A DNA stretch of 45,745 nucleotides, taken from Gymnopilus junonius. Its lineage: Eukaryota; Basidiomycota; Agaricomycetes; Agaricales; Galerinaceae. A model generated the notes under the pieces. It was not told the origin of the DNA. It worked only from the letters and a program-made list of their open reading frames with translations, and made no database searches. The position numbers were made by a program, and so were the translations under genes. This document shows, piece by piece, positions 1 to 9,805 of the stretch (the stretch's first letter is position 1; every line of letters begins with the position of its first letter). The stretch lies in assembly GCA_015501075.1 (NCBI GenBank), contig JADNYJ010000270.1:1-45745 (forward strand). Direction: 5' to 3'.

Positions 1-980
1 GGAGTAGTAGCTCGGTGTAGTAGTCTTAATTGGCGAGGCGCTGGGCGAGGCCTGGGAGTCGGATCTTGGAAGGTCGGCGTAGACTGGGAGTCCCTTCGGG
101 GCATTAAATCCATCGTTAATATGTCTGAATCTGCGATGCACTCGTTATTAGCTCTTGAGTACTTCGGTCCCTGAGATAGACGAGAGAAGTTTGGAACGTT
201 ACAGTTACACCAACACTCATCCGCTTATGCCCGCCCAATGCCTCTTTTGGTAGAGGCGCACAAATAGACGTTGAGATTAAAAGCTTGGTAGTATCGGATT
301 CAGCCCGTGTGGCTTAAAGCGCTAGTGCGGCGACAATATATATTGAGGGAGGGATTTGTTTCCCGACCATTGATAAAACCTCGTATGAATTGTCCCGGGA
401 GTGTACGTGTCCCATCGAAAGAGATGTTTGCGGATGTCTTGGACGGTCTGGATGTACGGCGAGTACCCTACGGGGGCCCAACTTAAGCACTCGCACTCGA
501 CGGAAAGGGATCAAACCCACGCACGCCGATACGCTTTAACATCGATGCGCACCCGACCTATATTTGGGAGACAGATTCGTCTGTCGTGCATGGAAAACCA
601 ATTACCGGTCGATATCGATGCCAGAATCTGTAAACAGACTAAGAGCGGTCATTTTGACACTATGCGTAGAACTATTTACTGGCGTTAAACCAGTTACGAT
701 TAATTTATCCACGGTTATGTGTGGTCGGTGCTTGGATTCACTGCTGGCTAAGGCCAGAGCGTTCGAAAGCCTTGTTAGAAGCTTCACCCTAACCGAACCC
801 AACCGTACGTACCATCTATTGTAATGATAGAATACACAAGGATAGCTGATACAATTTATCCCTCAAGCTAAGCCTAATCTAGCCATAAAGCACGAAAAGT
901 CCTAAGTCCATTAGGCACGTGACAGTACTATTTATGGTTTGCTCACATGTTTCTTCTTAAAATAGAATTACTCGTGACCA

Positions 981-1014
981 GCTTAGGTAACGGGCCTAGA
1001 CCCGTTACCTAAGC
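981..1014. repeat. 14-bp perfect inverted repeat (hairpin) in element 3' region, copy 1
   Basis: GCTTAGGTAACGGG (981-994) is exactly complementary to 1001-1014, with the 6-nt loop CCTAGA. It lies immediately before the first ribozyme repeat. It could be a structured RNA element of the retroelement transcript, for example a recognition or termination hairpin; the role is unknown. Confidence 0.8.
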
Positions 1015-1020
1015 AGATCA

Positions 1021-1357
1021 AGGCGGCGCTTGAAATTTCTCGGCCAACGCCGGACGGAGTCGAGTGACTCTTCGACCCAGCGTAAAGTCGATTGCTCATC
1101 GTACCCCGGTGCGCTCAGTCAGCCCCTTCGGTGCTGACTGAGCCCGCCTCGGTCTGAGTAATCGAATCCTTGTAGGATTATTAATCCTAGGCGGATTTCG
1201 TAAGTAAATCGCCCTAGATATTAACTCAGCGTGATCGCTGTAGGACCTGAAGAGCCTTTAAAAAGGCGAAAGTGGATGGAATTTGTCCCCCAAGTTCCCA
1301 CTTGTCCGTAACAGCCCCCCGGCCTTCAGTTGCAGAATACCACCACCACCCTAAGCA
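1021..1357 (+). repeat. Terminal ribozyme repeat, unit 1
   Basis: First of two head-to-tail units at the end of the upstream element. It begins AGGCGGCGCTTGAAATTTC and ends CACCACCACCCTAAGCA. It has an 11-bp GCTCAGTCAGC hairpin at 1113-1143 and the hammerhead motif at 1237-1315. The closing CCCTAA is itself a telomere-like hexamer. Confidence 0.85.
1237..1315 (+). ncRNA. Hammerhead ribozyme 1
   Basis: All three helices and the catalytic core can be drawn. Stem I: GCTGT 1237-1241 with ACAGC 1311-1315, and GGAC 1243-1246 with GTCC 1304-1307. Core CTGAAGA 1247-1253 fits CUGANGA. Stem II: GCC/GGC around an A/T-rich cap, 1254-1267. Core GAAA at 1268-1271. Stem III: AGTG 1271-1274 with CACT 1299-1302, then an 8-bp extension 1278-1285 with 1291-1298 and loop TCCCC. 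The cleavage triplet is CUU with U at position 17 (1303). That is allowed by the NUH rule but less usual than C. Self-cleaving hammerheads are known in Penelope-like elements; activity of this one is inferred. Confidence 0.85.
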
Positions 1358-1685
1358 AGGCGGCGCTTGAAATTTCTCGGCCAACGCCGGACGGAGTCGA
1401 GTGACTCTTCGACCCAGCGTAAAGTCGATTGCTCATCGTACCCCGGTGGCTCAGTCAGCCCCTTCGGTGCTGACTGAGCCCGCCTCGGTCTGAGTAATCG
1501 AATCCTTGTCGGATATTAATCCTGGACGGATTTCGTAAGTAAATCGCTCCAGAATTAACTCAGCGTGATCGCTGTAGGACCTGAAGAGCCTTTAAAAGGC
1601 GAAAGTGGATGGAATTGTCCCCCAAGTTCCCACTTGTCCGTAACAGCCCCCGGCCTTCAGTTGCAGAATCACCACCACCCTAAGC
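1358..1685 (+). repeat. Terminal ribozyme repeat, unit 2
   Basis: Second tandem unit, same layout as unit 1 with small indels, ending at the junction with the next element copy. It contains the hammerhead at 1571-1647. Confidence 0.85.
1571..1647 (+). ncRNA. Hammerhead ribozyme 2
   Basis: Same fold as ribozyme 1. Stem I pairs 1571-1575 and 1577-1580 with 1636-1639 and 1643-1647; the cores are CTGAAGA 1581-1587 and GAAA 1601-1604. Stem II and the outer part of stem III are each one base shorter, without damage to the core. Predicted cleavage is after 1635, about 332 nt from the site in unit 1. Confidence 0.83.
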
Positions 1686-1689
1686 AGTC

Positions 1690-4317
1690 CGCAAACTAAC
1701 GCCCTTTCAGAAGCGCAAGTCGGACCGCAACGCCAAGGCCTCCCAGAAGAGGGACTTGCGTGGGGCGGAAGCACGCGAGAAGCGCCGCAGTCAAGTCGTC
1801 AAGGACAACAAGCGGCGCGACAAACCCGCCGGCAAGACACGCAAGCCGCGCGACAAACACCACGACCTCATGAAGTGATCAGCGCTTCCAGGCCGGGTAC
1901 CCGTTCATCGGGGAGGTGGGGAGGATCGGATGTGTTTTCCGTCAATTCAGACGGCTCCGATCTCGGCGGTCCACTGGGCATGGACCGCAGCGGCCTTTCA
2001 CGGCCTTTCAGGTATGATGACCCGACTTCCTACCCCGACTGGTTGCTCACAGTCCCTTATCCCTCCGCAGTCAATTATGTACTACTAAATACGCCTGTAA
2101 ATGTATTAGAGGCTTCCCAATTTAGAGATTCTGTACACTTGTCCCCTGGAGTGAATATCCCGCGTGAAATTGAGTTAGATCTCAGCGTCGGAATGCGCTA
2201 CATGATGCATTCGCCTCGAATCCTAAGTTGATAATGGATGCTTGGAAAGACTTCGATCGTAGAATAAGATGGAGACTCTTGTTCTCGTTTCAAGCTGAAG
2301 ACAATTCAGAATACGATCCAGACTATGAAGTCGAGCGAGAGCCGACTTCTAAACCGCCTCCACTGTTACCGCTCTATCTCGAACTCGGTCTCCGTAAAGG
2401 TCAGCTCTTGGTTAAGAAAACCATAGCTAATTTGCCTTCGGAGAAAGTTGACGTCGTTAAACGTTCGCTTGCGCCTAATCGTCGCCGTATAGAGAAGTTT
2501 TTAATTGATAATGAATATGTAGTTACCAATACAGATAAGAACTTGGGAATCGCGGTCTCAAAGCGAGAGTGGGTCGTTGAAAGATGTCGGGACTTGCTAT
2601 CAGATGTATCTACGTATACACCCCTTAACCCTCTGACAGCTTATAGTCTCTTAGACAAACAATGCGATAATATGCTCGACCTTTCGATCGCAGCCAAGGC
2701 CATAGGCCAGGATCAATTATCGACGTTTTTACGGTCCCAGGTTACTCCTTTCGAGACCCTGCCTGGTGGAAAACGAAAATACGGTAAACATAGCGTACCG
2801 CAATTCTACGGGATTCCCAAAATTCACAAAGAACCGTAAAAATGCGGCCAATAGTACCTTGTCACAGCGCTATTATAAATCCCGCTGCTAAGTTTGTCTC
2901 AAAAAATCTTAAACACCTCGTAAAAGGTGCGCCAACCGTTATACACGGAACTAAAGACTTGGCGATAAAATTAAGTAAGATCCAGTTCCAACCTCGACGT
3001 AAACTTTATATAGTTACTGGAGATGTTGTAGCTTATTACCCTAATATACCCATTGACTTATGTCTTAAGCGTATTGCGACTTTTGGTTATGGGATTACTA
3101 CGGTAGAGTTGGTGAGCGTAACACGCTCCAGCCCGAACAAATTGATTTGAACAATTGTTCGTGAACGCTTGAGCGTTGGTAACCGGGATCTTGTAGTACA
3201 GTATGATAATACGTTCTATCTCCAAAAACGGGGCTTGGCCATGGGTGTGGCCGACTCCCCAGATCTTGCCAATCTTTATGCTTGGGAAGATGAGAGAACG
3301 TGCGGTATCCTAGATGACCCCAAAGTAGCATTCTACGGGCGTTATATCGACGATGCGCTAGCTATTGTTTACGCTCTTCCGAAGAGGAGGCGCTTGGTTT
3401 AGTTAGTCGCGTTAAAATCGCCGAATGTACTATAGAGTGGAACGTGTCGGATCATTTTGCTCCGTTCCTAGACATGATGCTTTATATCGACGCGAAAGGC
3501 GCGTTGCAGCACCGTCCGTACCGTAAGGCACGTAACCACCAGGAAAGAATTCCATGGATCAGTCATCATCCCCTCGACGTTAAGCGAGGAACATTTATTG
3601 GAGAGATGAGTAGGCTGGCCACCCTCAGTAGTCAATTCACGGACTATCGAGATGCGCTTTCGGCACTTGCAGGCCTGTATTGCGCGCGTGGCTATCCGAG
3701 CGATCTAGTTTATGCTTGGCTCAGGAAACACATCTCAGAACGCTGGGAGAAAAGGCTTTCTGAAGCTACAGACAAGCCAGAGCACGATGACGTTCTGGTG
3801 CTGAAACCGAGTATAACACTGCATGGAATTACTTTTCCGCCAGTAAACTTGGTGAAACGGTTCTACAATATTGGCACAATTATGCTGATTCTAATCAGGA
3901 ATCAGCAGGTAGGGGAAAGGTTAATCCTGAGTACCCGCTGGTAGACGGTGGATGGCAAGGACTATCTGAGGTCCATTCGAGCCTTTTGACTCGGATGCGC
4001 ACTTCTAAAGGACTTGAAGAGTTGCCGGATATCAGAAAGATCAATATTACCAATCGTCGAATGATAGTTCGCGGAAACGAACCCGCAATCTATTCGACTT
4101 AACTAGTCTTTGGAAAAAGACCGTTTTACATCAGTTCGAGGTAGATGCTTCGGAACTGGTCCAAAAGGGTCCACCCCTTGACGATGACGACACTGAAATG
4201 TCCGACCCGTCCTCTGAAGAGGAAGAGGATCAACGGGCGGCTCGTCTCGATCGAATCCATGATGAAATGGATATGGAGTGGACAGCAGGACCACAGTTCT
4301 ACCTAGACAACGCATAA
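1690..4317 (+). pseudogene. Penelope-like reverse transcriptase, broken by several frameshifts and a stop
   Basis: Reverse transcriptase of a Penelope-like element. The region opens with a Lys/Arg-rich leader (1690-1878, nuclear-localisation-like). Recognisable blocks follow: YGIPKIHK just before 2839, RPIVPCHSAIINPAAK at 2845-2892, GDVVAYYPNIP near 3019, QKRGLAMGVADSP near 3229 (template-grip region), YIDDALA near 3343 (catalytic Asp pair) and the FAPFLDMML plus SHHPL thumb-type blocks after 3456. The frame changes near 1876, 2228, 2838, 3385, 3842 and 4103, and an in-frame TGA lies at 3148-3150. An acidic tail ends at TAA 4315-4317. The catalytic motif is intact but the reading frame is not, so this copy should be inactive. 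Some breaks could be sequencing errors in homopolymers, but there are too many for all to be. Confidence 0.85.
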
Positions 4318-5539
4318 TTGCCACTTGGCGACGTTCTAATGTAGGCGGACGGCTTGTATGATGCCTTAAAAGGGGAGCTTCGGCGCTAGCGTGATTGCTA
4401 AAACCCAAATTTGGCGGACTCGCTGCTGCATTGTTGGATTGCTTAATAAGCGCCCTATAGGCGCTGAACAGGATCCCTCTTGTCGTTCGGACATATAAAA
4501 CAAACGCTTTCGAGCGGATGGTACCTACCAATTCACTGGACGCCTTGTTGATGTCTTCTGGAGTAGTAGCTCGGTGTAGTAGTCTTAATTGGCGAGGCGC
4601 TGGGCGAGGCCTGGGAGTCGGATCTTGGAAGGTCGGCGCAGACTGGAAGTCCCTTCGGGGCATTAAATCCATCGTTAATATGTCTGAATCTGCGATGCAC
4701 TCGTTATTAGCTCTTGAGTACTTCGGTCCCTGAGATAGACGAGAGAAGTTTGGAACGTTACAGTTACACCAACACTCATCCGCTTATGCCCGCCCAATGC
4801 CTCTTTTGGTAGAGGCGCACAAATAGACGTTGAGATTAAAAGCTTGGTAGTATCGGATTCAGCCCGTGTGGCTTAAAGCGCTAGTGCGGCGACAATATAT
4901 ATTGAGGGAGGGATTTGTTTCCCGACCATTGATAAAACCTCGTATGAATTGTCCCGGGAGTGTACGTGTCCCATCGAAAGAGATGTTTGCGGATGTCTTG
5001 GACGGTCTGGATGTACGGCGAGTACCCTACGGGGGCCCAACTTAAGCACTCGCACTCGACGGAAAGGGATCAAACCCACGCACGCCGATACGCTTTAACA
5101 TCGATGCGCACCCGACCTATATTTGGGAGACAGATTCGTCTGTCGTGCATGGAAAACCAATTACCGGTCGATATCGATGCCAGAATCTGTAAACAGACTA
5201 AGAGCGGTCATTTTGACACTATGCGTAGAACTATTTACTGGCGTTAAACCAGTTACGATTAATTTATCCACGTTATGTGTGGTCGGTGCTTGGATTCACT
5301 GCTGGCCTAAGGCCAGAGCGTTCGAAAGCCTTGTTAGAAGCTTCACCCTAACCGAACCCAACCGTACGTACCATCTATTGTAATGATAGAATACACAAGG
5401 ATAGCTGATACAATATATCCCTCAAGCTAAGCCTAATCTAGCCATAAAGCACGAAAAGTCCTAAGTCCATTAGGCACGTGACAGTACTATTTATGGTTTG
5501 CTCACATGTTTCTTCTTAAAATAGAATTACTCGTGACCA

Positions 5540-5573
5540 GCTTAGGTAACGGGCCTAGACCCGTTACCTAAGC
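5540..5573. repeat. 14-bp perfect inverted repeat (hairpin), copy 2
   Basis: Identical to the hairpin at 981-1014, in the second element copy and again directly before the ribozyme repeats. Preservation of both arms in both copies is compatible with a function in the RNA, but the copies are too similar overall for this to be a strong test. Confidence 0.8.
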
Positions 5574-5579
5574 AGATCA

Positions 5580-5915
5580 AGGCGGTGCTTGAAATTTCTC
5601 GGCCAACGCCGGACGGAGTCGAGTGACTCTTCGACCCAGCGTAAAGTCGATTGCTCATCGTACCCCGGTGCGCTCAGTCAGCCCCTTCGGTGCTGACTGA
5701 GCCCGCCTTGGTCTGAGTAATCGAATCCTTGTCGGATTATTAATCCTGGACGGATTTCGTAAGTAAATCGCTCCAGAAATTAACTCAGCGTGATCGCTGT
5801 AGGACCTGAAGAGCCTTTAAAAAGGCGAAAGTGGATGGAATTTGTCCCCCAAGTTCCCACTTGTCCGTAACAGCCCCCCGGCCTTCAGTTGCAGAAAAAC
5901 ACCACCACCCTAAGC
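5580..5915 (+). repeat. Terminal ribozyme repeat, unit 3
   Basis: Counterpart of unit 1 in the downstream element; it contains the hammerhead at 5796-5874 and ends CACCACCACCCTAAGC. Confidence 0.85.
5796..5874 (+). ncRNA. Hammerhead ribozyme 3
   Basis: Identical in core and stems to ribozyme 1: GCTGT/ACAGC, GGAC/GTCC, CTGAAGA 5806-5812, GAAA 5827-5830, long stem III and the CUU cleavage triplet. Confidence 0.85.
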
Positions 5916-6225
5916 TGCGTTTGAAATTCTCGGCCAACGCCGGACGGAGTCGAGTGACTCTTCGACCCAGCGTAAAGTCGATTGCTCATCGTACCCCAGT
6001 GCACTCAGTCAGCCCTTCGGCCGCCTCGGTCTGAGTAATCGAATCCTTGTCGGATTATTAATCCTGGACGGATTTCGTAAGTAAATCGCTCCAGAAATTA
6101 ACTCAGCGTGATCGCTGTAGGACCTGAAGAGCCTTTAAAAAGGCGAAAGTGGATGGAATTTGTCCCCCAAGTTCCCACTTGTCCGTAACAGCCCCCCAGC
6201 CTTCAGTTGCAGAATACCACCACCA
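5916..6225 (+). repeat. Terminal ribozyme repeat, unit 4, next to the telomere scar
   Basis: Counterpart of unit 2. The start is shortened (TGCGTTTGAAATTC) and the 11-bp hairpin of the other units is mostly deleted around 6005-6022, while the hammerhead at 6114-6192 is complete. Its CACCACCACCCTAA end runs straight into telomere repeat. Confidence 0.85.
6114..6192 (+). ncRNA. Hammerhead ribozyme 4
   Basis: Complete hammerhead (CTGAAGA core beginning at 6124, GAAA core at 6145-6148, CCACTT before GTCC). It is intact although the same repeat unit has lost another hairpin nearby. Confidence 0.85.
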
Positions 6226-6240
6226 CCCTAACCTAACCCT
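6226..6240 (+). repeat. Interstitial telomere-repeat scar
   Basis: CCCTAACCTAACCCT lies between the 3' end of the retroelement and a coding-like segment. It matches the C-rich strand of a TTAGGG-type telomere, in the orientation of a left chromosome end, and one of its units has lost a base. I infer the chromosome once ended here and the element was added onto that end. Confidence 0.8.
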
Positions 6241-7082
6241 TGGAGGTGGGAGTCGAAGTAGAGCGCGATTCAGCCCCACTACGCATACTGGCGCGGGAGG
6301 ACACACTCACCAGACTCAGGCCGATCTTGAACCATCCGCACACTTCTAAAATTGATGCAGAGAGCGAAGCGGGGAGCAACATGTGCGTGAGCGTGTTGAG
6401 TCGCAGTATTGGCGGAGCGACGCCTGCTAGGTTTGCTAGGACCACAGGAGGAAGTGCGGCGAGGAGTGTGCATAGTCTTGCTAGCTCTCTGATGAGTCGC
6501 GAGAGTGAGAGAACGGTGTCGACGGCCCGACATCCGGGGCATCATGTCCATGGAACTGGGCATTCGCATGGGAATGGCAATAACGGAGGGATGTCCCCTG
6601 CTAAGCAGCTCGCCGCTGACGTCCGCGCTGGACGTGCTCATTCCCTCTCTGGTGGTTCTGGGTCGATGAAGGACAGGTCTTCCTCGTCGTCATTCAGACA
6701 GCCATCCATTATTGAGCCGCATCAGGAGGAGGAGGATGACTATGGGGATTGGGAGAGTAGGGATGTGACTATTGAAGATGGTGATGGGGATAAGGATTCA
6801 TTGGCGGGCGGGGATTATGGTGATGAGGAGGATAAGTCGGACGTGGGCGATGGCAGGAGTGTGGGCGAGGAAGAAGCACGACAGACCAAGGCTAGCGATG
6901 CCAGTTCGGTGTACCACACCCCTGGCCCGCTCCAGAAGACCCTCATCACCTGCGCCAGTGAGGGATTATGGGAGGATGCAGAGGCAGAGTTGGGTTGACG
7001 TGGTCTATTGGAAGGTGAAGATGATGACGGCGACCCAGAGCCGCGATTAGGAGTGTGTACAGGCGGGCTGAGCAGGTTTTCT
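6240..7082 (+). pseudogene. Truncated low-complexity coding segment at the telomere scar
   Basis: A reading frame of about 250 codons begins directly at the telomere scar, with no proper start, and reaches TGA 6996-6998. The same frame then stays open (acidic EGEDDDGD stretch) to TAA at about 7082. The protein would be disordered: Ser/Arg-rich, then His/Gly-rich, then strongly acidic. Between 6242 and 6349 another frame also reads like protein (GGGSRSRARFSP), so there may be a further frameshift. I see no recognisable domain. The simplest reading is the 3' part of a gene cut by telomere formation and now decaying. It could instead be the antisense of the minus-strand gene that ends near here. 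Confidence 0.4.
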
Positions 7083-8022
7083 CTGTAAGGAATCACGGTT
7101 AGAAGACGAAACTTTAAATAGAGTACCGGAAAAAAAATACTTACGATCACTAATCTCCTTCAACGCCCATCCTTCGAGAGGATCGAAGCTTTTTTCTTGA
7201 CGAATCAAAAGCCAACGTTTGCCAATCCACTTGAGGAGCTGCAGCCGCGTCAGCTCGACCTGCACCCGCACATGTGAAGTTGCAGCCAGCAGGGTCGCAG
7301 TCAGCTCAGTCGGATGCGGACGGAGCAGAATGGAGGATACAAGCGTCTGAACACAACAAAAAATCAGCAAACGGTCCTATCAAAAATAGAAAACAGGAAA
7401 AGACAAACCTGATAAACAACTGGCGCATACGCCTCCTTCACGCCCCTCAAGATGGGTCCATACCTTCCATACTAATGCCGCCCTACTCCTGCTCCTGATC
7501 TAGCCTCACCCAGAAGTCATGGGCTGATGCAGCATCATCGAATCCAGATCCCATACGAGCTGGTTGAAAGCCAAGAAAGGCGGCGCCGAGCGTCAGCGTG
7601 ACTTGAAGCCATGGAACGTGGTGTGGTGAAATAATTGGATGGCTAAACGTCAGGTAAATAAGCAGACACCGCAGAACAAAATGTGATCGGAGCTCACCAG
7701 AGATCGGGATCCAAAGGGGAGGTTTCTCGCAGACACCTGTTTTAACCTCTGACCAGTTTATACCTAAGGAATTGATTTTTTTAGCAGGACCCTCGAGCTG
7801 CATTGGGATGGACGTAGTCGAATGCCATGCCCCGGTCGTAAGGCGCAGGGTAAGGGCGACGTGACCTTGACTATAATGTTTGTCATCGCTCCTATGACTT
7901 TGACGTAAATTGAAGGTGACTATGTCAAAGCCCAGACCGAAGCATTCGGTGACGAACGAAATGTGGGCAACATAGGCCGCAGATCCCATCGCAGGAGGAG
8001 CAGGACTGCCTCGGCGGCACAA
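6945..8022 (-). CDS. Uncertain minus-strand multi-exon gene, unrecognised
   Basis: Several minus-strand segments join at good splice sites: a frame from 8022 to a GTGAGC donor near 7699, an exon ending HDFW near 7530, a GRYGPILRGVKEAYAPVVYQ exon to about 7410, and a leucine-rich exon ending ALKEISD. Next comes an intron with GTAAGT donor (7144), CTAAC branch site and TTACAG acceptor (7086). One downstream frame stops near 6945; the alternative frame is Ser/Pro/Asn-rich. I recognise no family. The GFDDAASAHDF block is faintly like NECAP-type adaptor proteins, too weakly to name. It overlaps the plus-strand segment at the telomere scar, so one of the two calls may be wrong. Confidence 0.35.
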
Positions 8023-8723
8023 CTAAGAGGGACGCGTAAGAAGAAGAAGAAGAAACGGAAAGAGAAGAAAAAGCACCGTAGCGTGGTCGGTCGGTTATAT
8101 TTTTGATTGACTTGTTCACGAAGCCAGCCGGAGGATGTGATGAACCGGTGTTTACAGCGTGTCGATCCCCATGAGATGTGCTATTTATGCCCATATATGT
8201 AAAGAAGATAAGCTTGTTGATGAAGATCTAGTCGAGATCTGATCATTGCCGCTGTCGCACCCGTTGTGCTCTCAGGTGGTGTGCGGCAGACGGCCTACGT
8301 CATTGAAGAACATTGTATTCCAACACCATACAAAGGGACTCGTAAAACTCGAGTCAGAGTCAGCGCATCCATCCAAAAAAGAGAGAGAGGGCGGTGTCAT
8401 GCCTGATCCGCCTGAGGGGGCGGTGCGGAGGCGGGGGCAAGGCGGTGTCGAAGAAGAGTAACTCACGAGTCGCACGCACGGACCGGTTGCGCAGCCACGC
8501 GGATTACATAACTCATTCCCTCCTGCGAAAAATTCAAGTTCCGCTTGAAACGCAGTGGGACCACCCCTCTCTACGGGAAAGCGTTTTGCTCGTCACAGCT
8601 TTAAATCCAGGGCTCATTTTCGCTTGTCACCCGTTTTCCCCGCTCGCCTTTCCCTTTCCACCCAATCCAAGGCCCCCTTGCGCTTTCGCATTTCTATAGA
8701 GAATCCCTCCTGCTCAACGAACC
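8023..8723. promoter_or_regulatory. Intergenic region and probable rho1 promoter
   Basis: No convincing gene. It holds a GAA-rich purine run (about 8037-8070), a GC-rich block near 8400-8450, and a pyrimidine-rich stretch with CTTTAAAT near 8600, followed by CT-rich sequence up to the rho1 start. CT-rich tracts just before the start codon are common in highly expressed fungal genes. Confidence 0.4.
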
Positions 8724-9805
8724 ATGTCGGAAATCAGAAGGAAACTCGTCATCGTCGGTGATGGTGCTTGCGGAAAGGTGGGGGGTTCAAAAGGATGGTT
8801 CGGTTTTTTTGGCTTGCGCTGACTCGGCGGTTTTGTTCGTGCAGACCTGTCTGTTGATCGTGTTCTCCAAAGGAACGTTCCCAGAGGTACGTGTGCCCTT
8901 CCGCCCTTCCTTCCTTGCCCTCTCCGCTGGCGTTTGCCTGCAGGCAAGACGGCCAGCCACTACACGCCCCACGAACCACCCCGTCCCAAATCGAACCGTA
9001 CCCCGAGCGATGGCTGACTGATTCACTCTCTCTTCCAGGTCTACGTGCCCACCGTGTTCGAGAACTACGTGGCCGATGTGGAGGTCGATGGCAAGCACGT
9101 GGAGCTGGCTCTATGGGATACGGCCGGGCAGGAGGACTACGACCGACTCCGGCCCCTCAGCTACCCCGACTCGCACGTCATCCTCATCTGCTTCGCCGTC
9201 GACTCGCCCGATTCCCTTGATAACGTGCAAGAAAAGGTCTGTCCCGCCCGTCTTTGCTGTCGTGACTCGACCCCCCAACCGCGCTCCGCACGAGATCTTC
9301 GGATGCGGGTGGGTGCGGTTGACTGATCTTTTTTTGGTTCGGTTTACAGTGGATTTCCGAAGTCATGCACTTCTGCGCCGGCCTGCCTATCATTCTCGTT
9401 GGATGCAAGAAGGATCTCAGACGTGACCCCCGTGTGATCGAGGAGCTCAGGAAGACGAGTCAGCGTCCTGTTACCCCCGAAGAGGTATGTTGTCTTTATT
9501 TTACTTCCCTCCTGTTATCTCTCCCTTTGGTACACTCTTGATTGTAGCGCTTTTTGCCTTATCACGAGCCATCCGACACTTTTATTCTACGTCACCCCCC
9601 CTTTTCTTCTCTCTACGCCGCTGTCGCACCCTGCTGACCACACATCTAGGGTATGGCAGTCGCTCAGAAGATCGGCGCAAAGCACTATCTCGAATGTTCC
9701 GCCAAGACCGGCGAGGGCGTTCGTGAAGTTTTCCAGTACGCCACGAGGGCCGCTCTCCTCAGCAGAGGCAAGGGCAAGAAGCACAATCACTGCATTGTAT
9801 TGTAG
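8724..9805 (+). CDS. rho1: Rho-family small GTPase, RHO1/RhoA type
   Basis: Five exons (8724-8777, 8845-8886, 9039-9236, 9350-9484, 9650-9805) join in frame to 194 residues, the usual RHO1 length. Visible motifs are the P-loop GDGACGK(T), effector region VPTVFENY, switch [10 protein letters not shown], the VGCKKDL guanine-binding block, [10 protein letters not shown], a basic tail and the CAAX box CIVL, which predicts geranylgeranylation. Known role of the family: a GTP-dependent switch at the plasma membrane that activates beta-1,3-glucan synthase and protein kinase C and organises actin. All four introns are GT-AG. The coding sequence looks fully functional. It lies only about 2.5 kb from the telomere scar, so no essential gene was lost on this side. 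Confidence 0.97.

Larger units (their letters stand above)
1..1685 (+). mobile_element. Penelope-like retroelement, upstream copy, 3' part only
   Basis: This is the 3' region of an element whose coding part lies left of the window. Bases 1-1357 recur almost unchanged at 4560-5915, with only scattered substitutions and 1-nt indels, so the two copies are recent. The stretch holds about 1 kb without a credible gene, then a 14-bp inverted repeat, then two ~330 bp direct repeats that each carry a hammerhead ribozyme and end in CACCACCACCCTAAGC. Short reading frames inside it (for example 401-688 and 564-824) are repeated in the second copy but look like no protein, so I treat it as 3' untranslated element DNA. 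Assignment to the element rests on identity with the downstream copy, which has the reverse transcriptase. Confidence 0.8.
1686..6225 (+). mobile_element. Penelope-like retroelement (endonuclease-lacking, telomere-associated Coprina/Athena type), downstream copy
   Basis: The copy starts directly after the terminal CCCTAAGC of the upstream copy, so the two are head to tail. Order: basic leader (1690-1878), broken reverse-transcriptase reading frame (about 1875-4317), a non-coding 3' part that repeats bases 1-1357, and two terminal ribozyme repeats. No GIY-YIG endonuclease module is visible after the reverse transcriptase; the last coding stretch is short and acidic. Known fact: endonuclease-lacking Penelope-like elements of fungi and rotifers attach to exposed telomere ends. 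Here the 3' end abuts CCCTAA repeats with the element sense strand pointing away from the old telomere, the orientation expected if a G-rich 3' overhang primed reverse transcription. Confidence 0.85.

Noticed and set aside
401..824. Short plus-strand frames in the element 3' region, repeated at 4960-5383
   Set aside because: They are repeated only because the DNA is repeated; small indels change the second frame between copies and there is no protein resemblance.
3148..3150. TGA read as tryptophan in a variant code
   Set aside because: Other genes in the window use standard codons and the same element has several frameshifts, so decay explains the stop better.
4103..4672. 189-codon minus-strand frame at the end of the retroelement
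   Set aside because: It is antisense to the acidic tail of the reverse-transcriptase region and to repeat DNA; no motif.
6490..6525. CTGATGAGTCGCGAGAGTGAGAGAAC looks like a hammerhead core
   Set aside because: The GAAA core element is missing and stems I and III cannot be paired; the stretch lies in a protein-like frame.
6279..6641. 120-codon minus-strand frame
   Set aside because: Antisense of the better plus-strand frame; composition unlike a protein and no splice sites.
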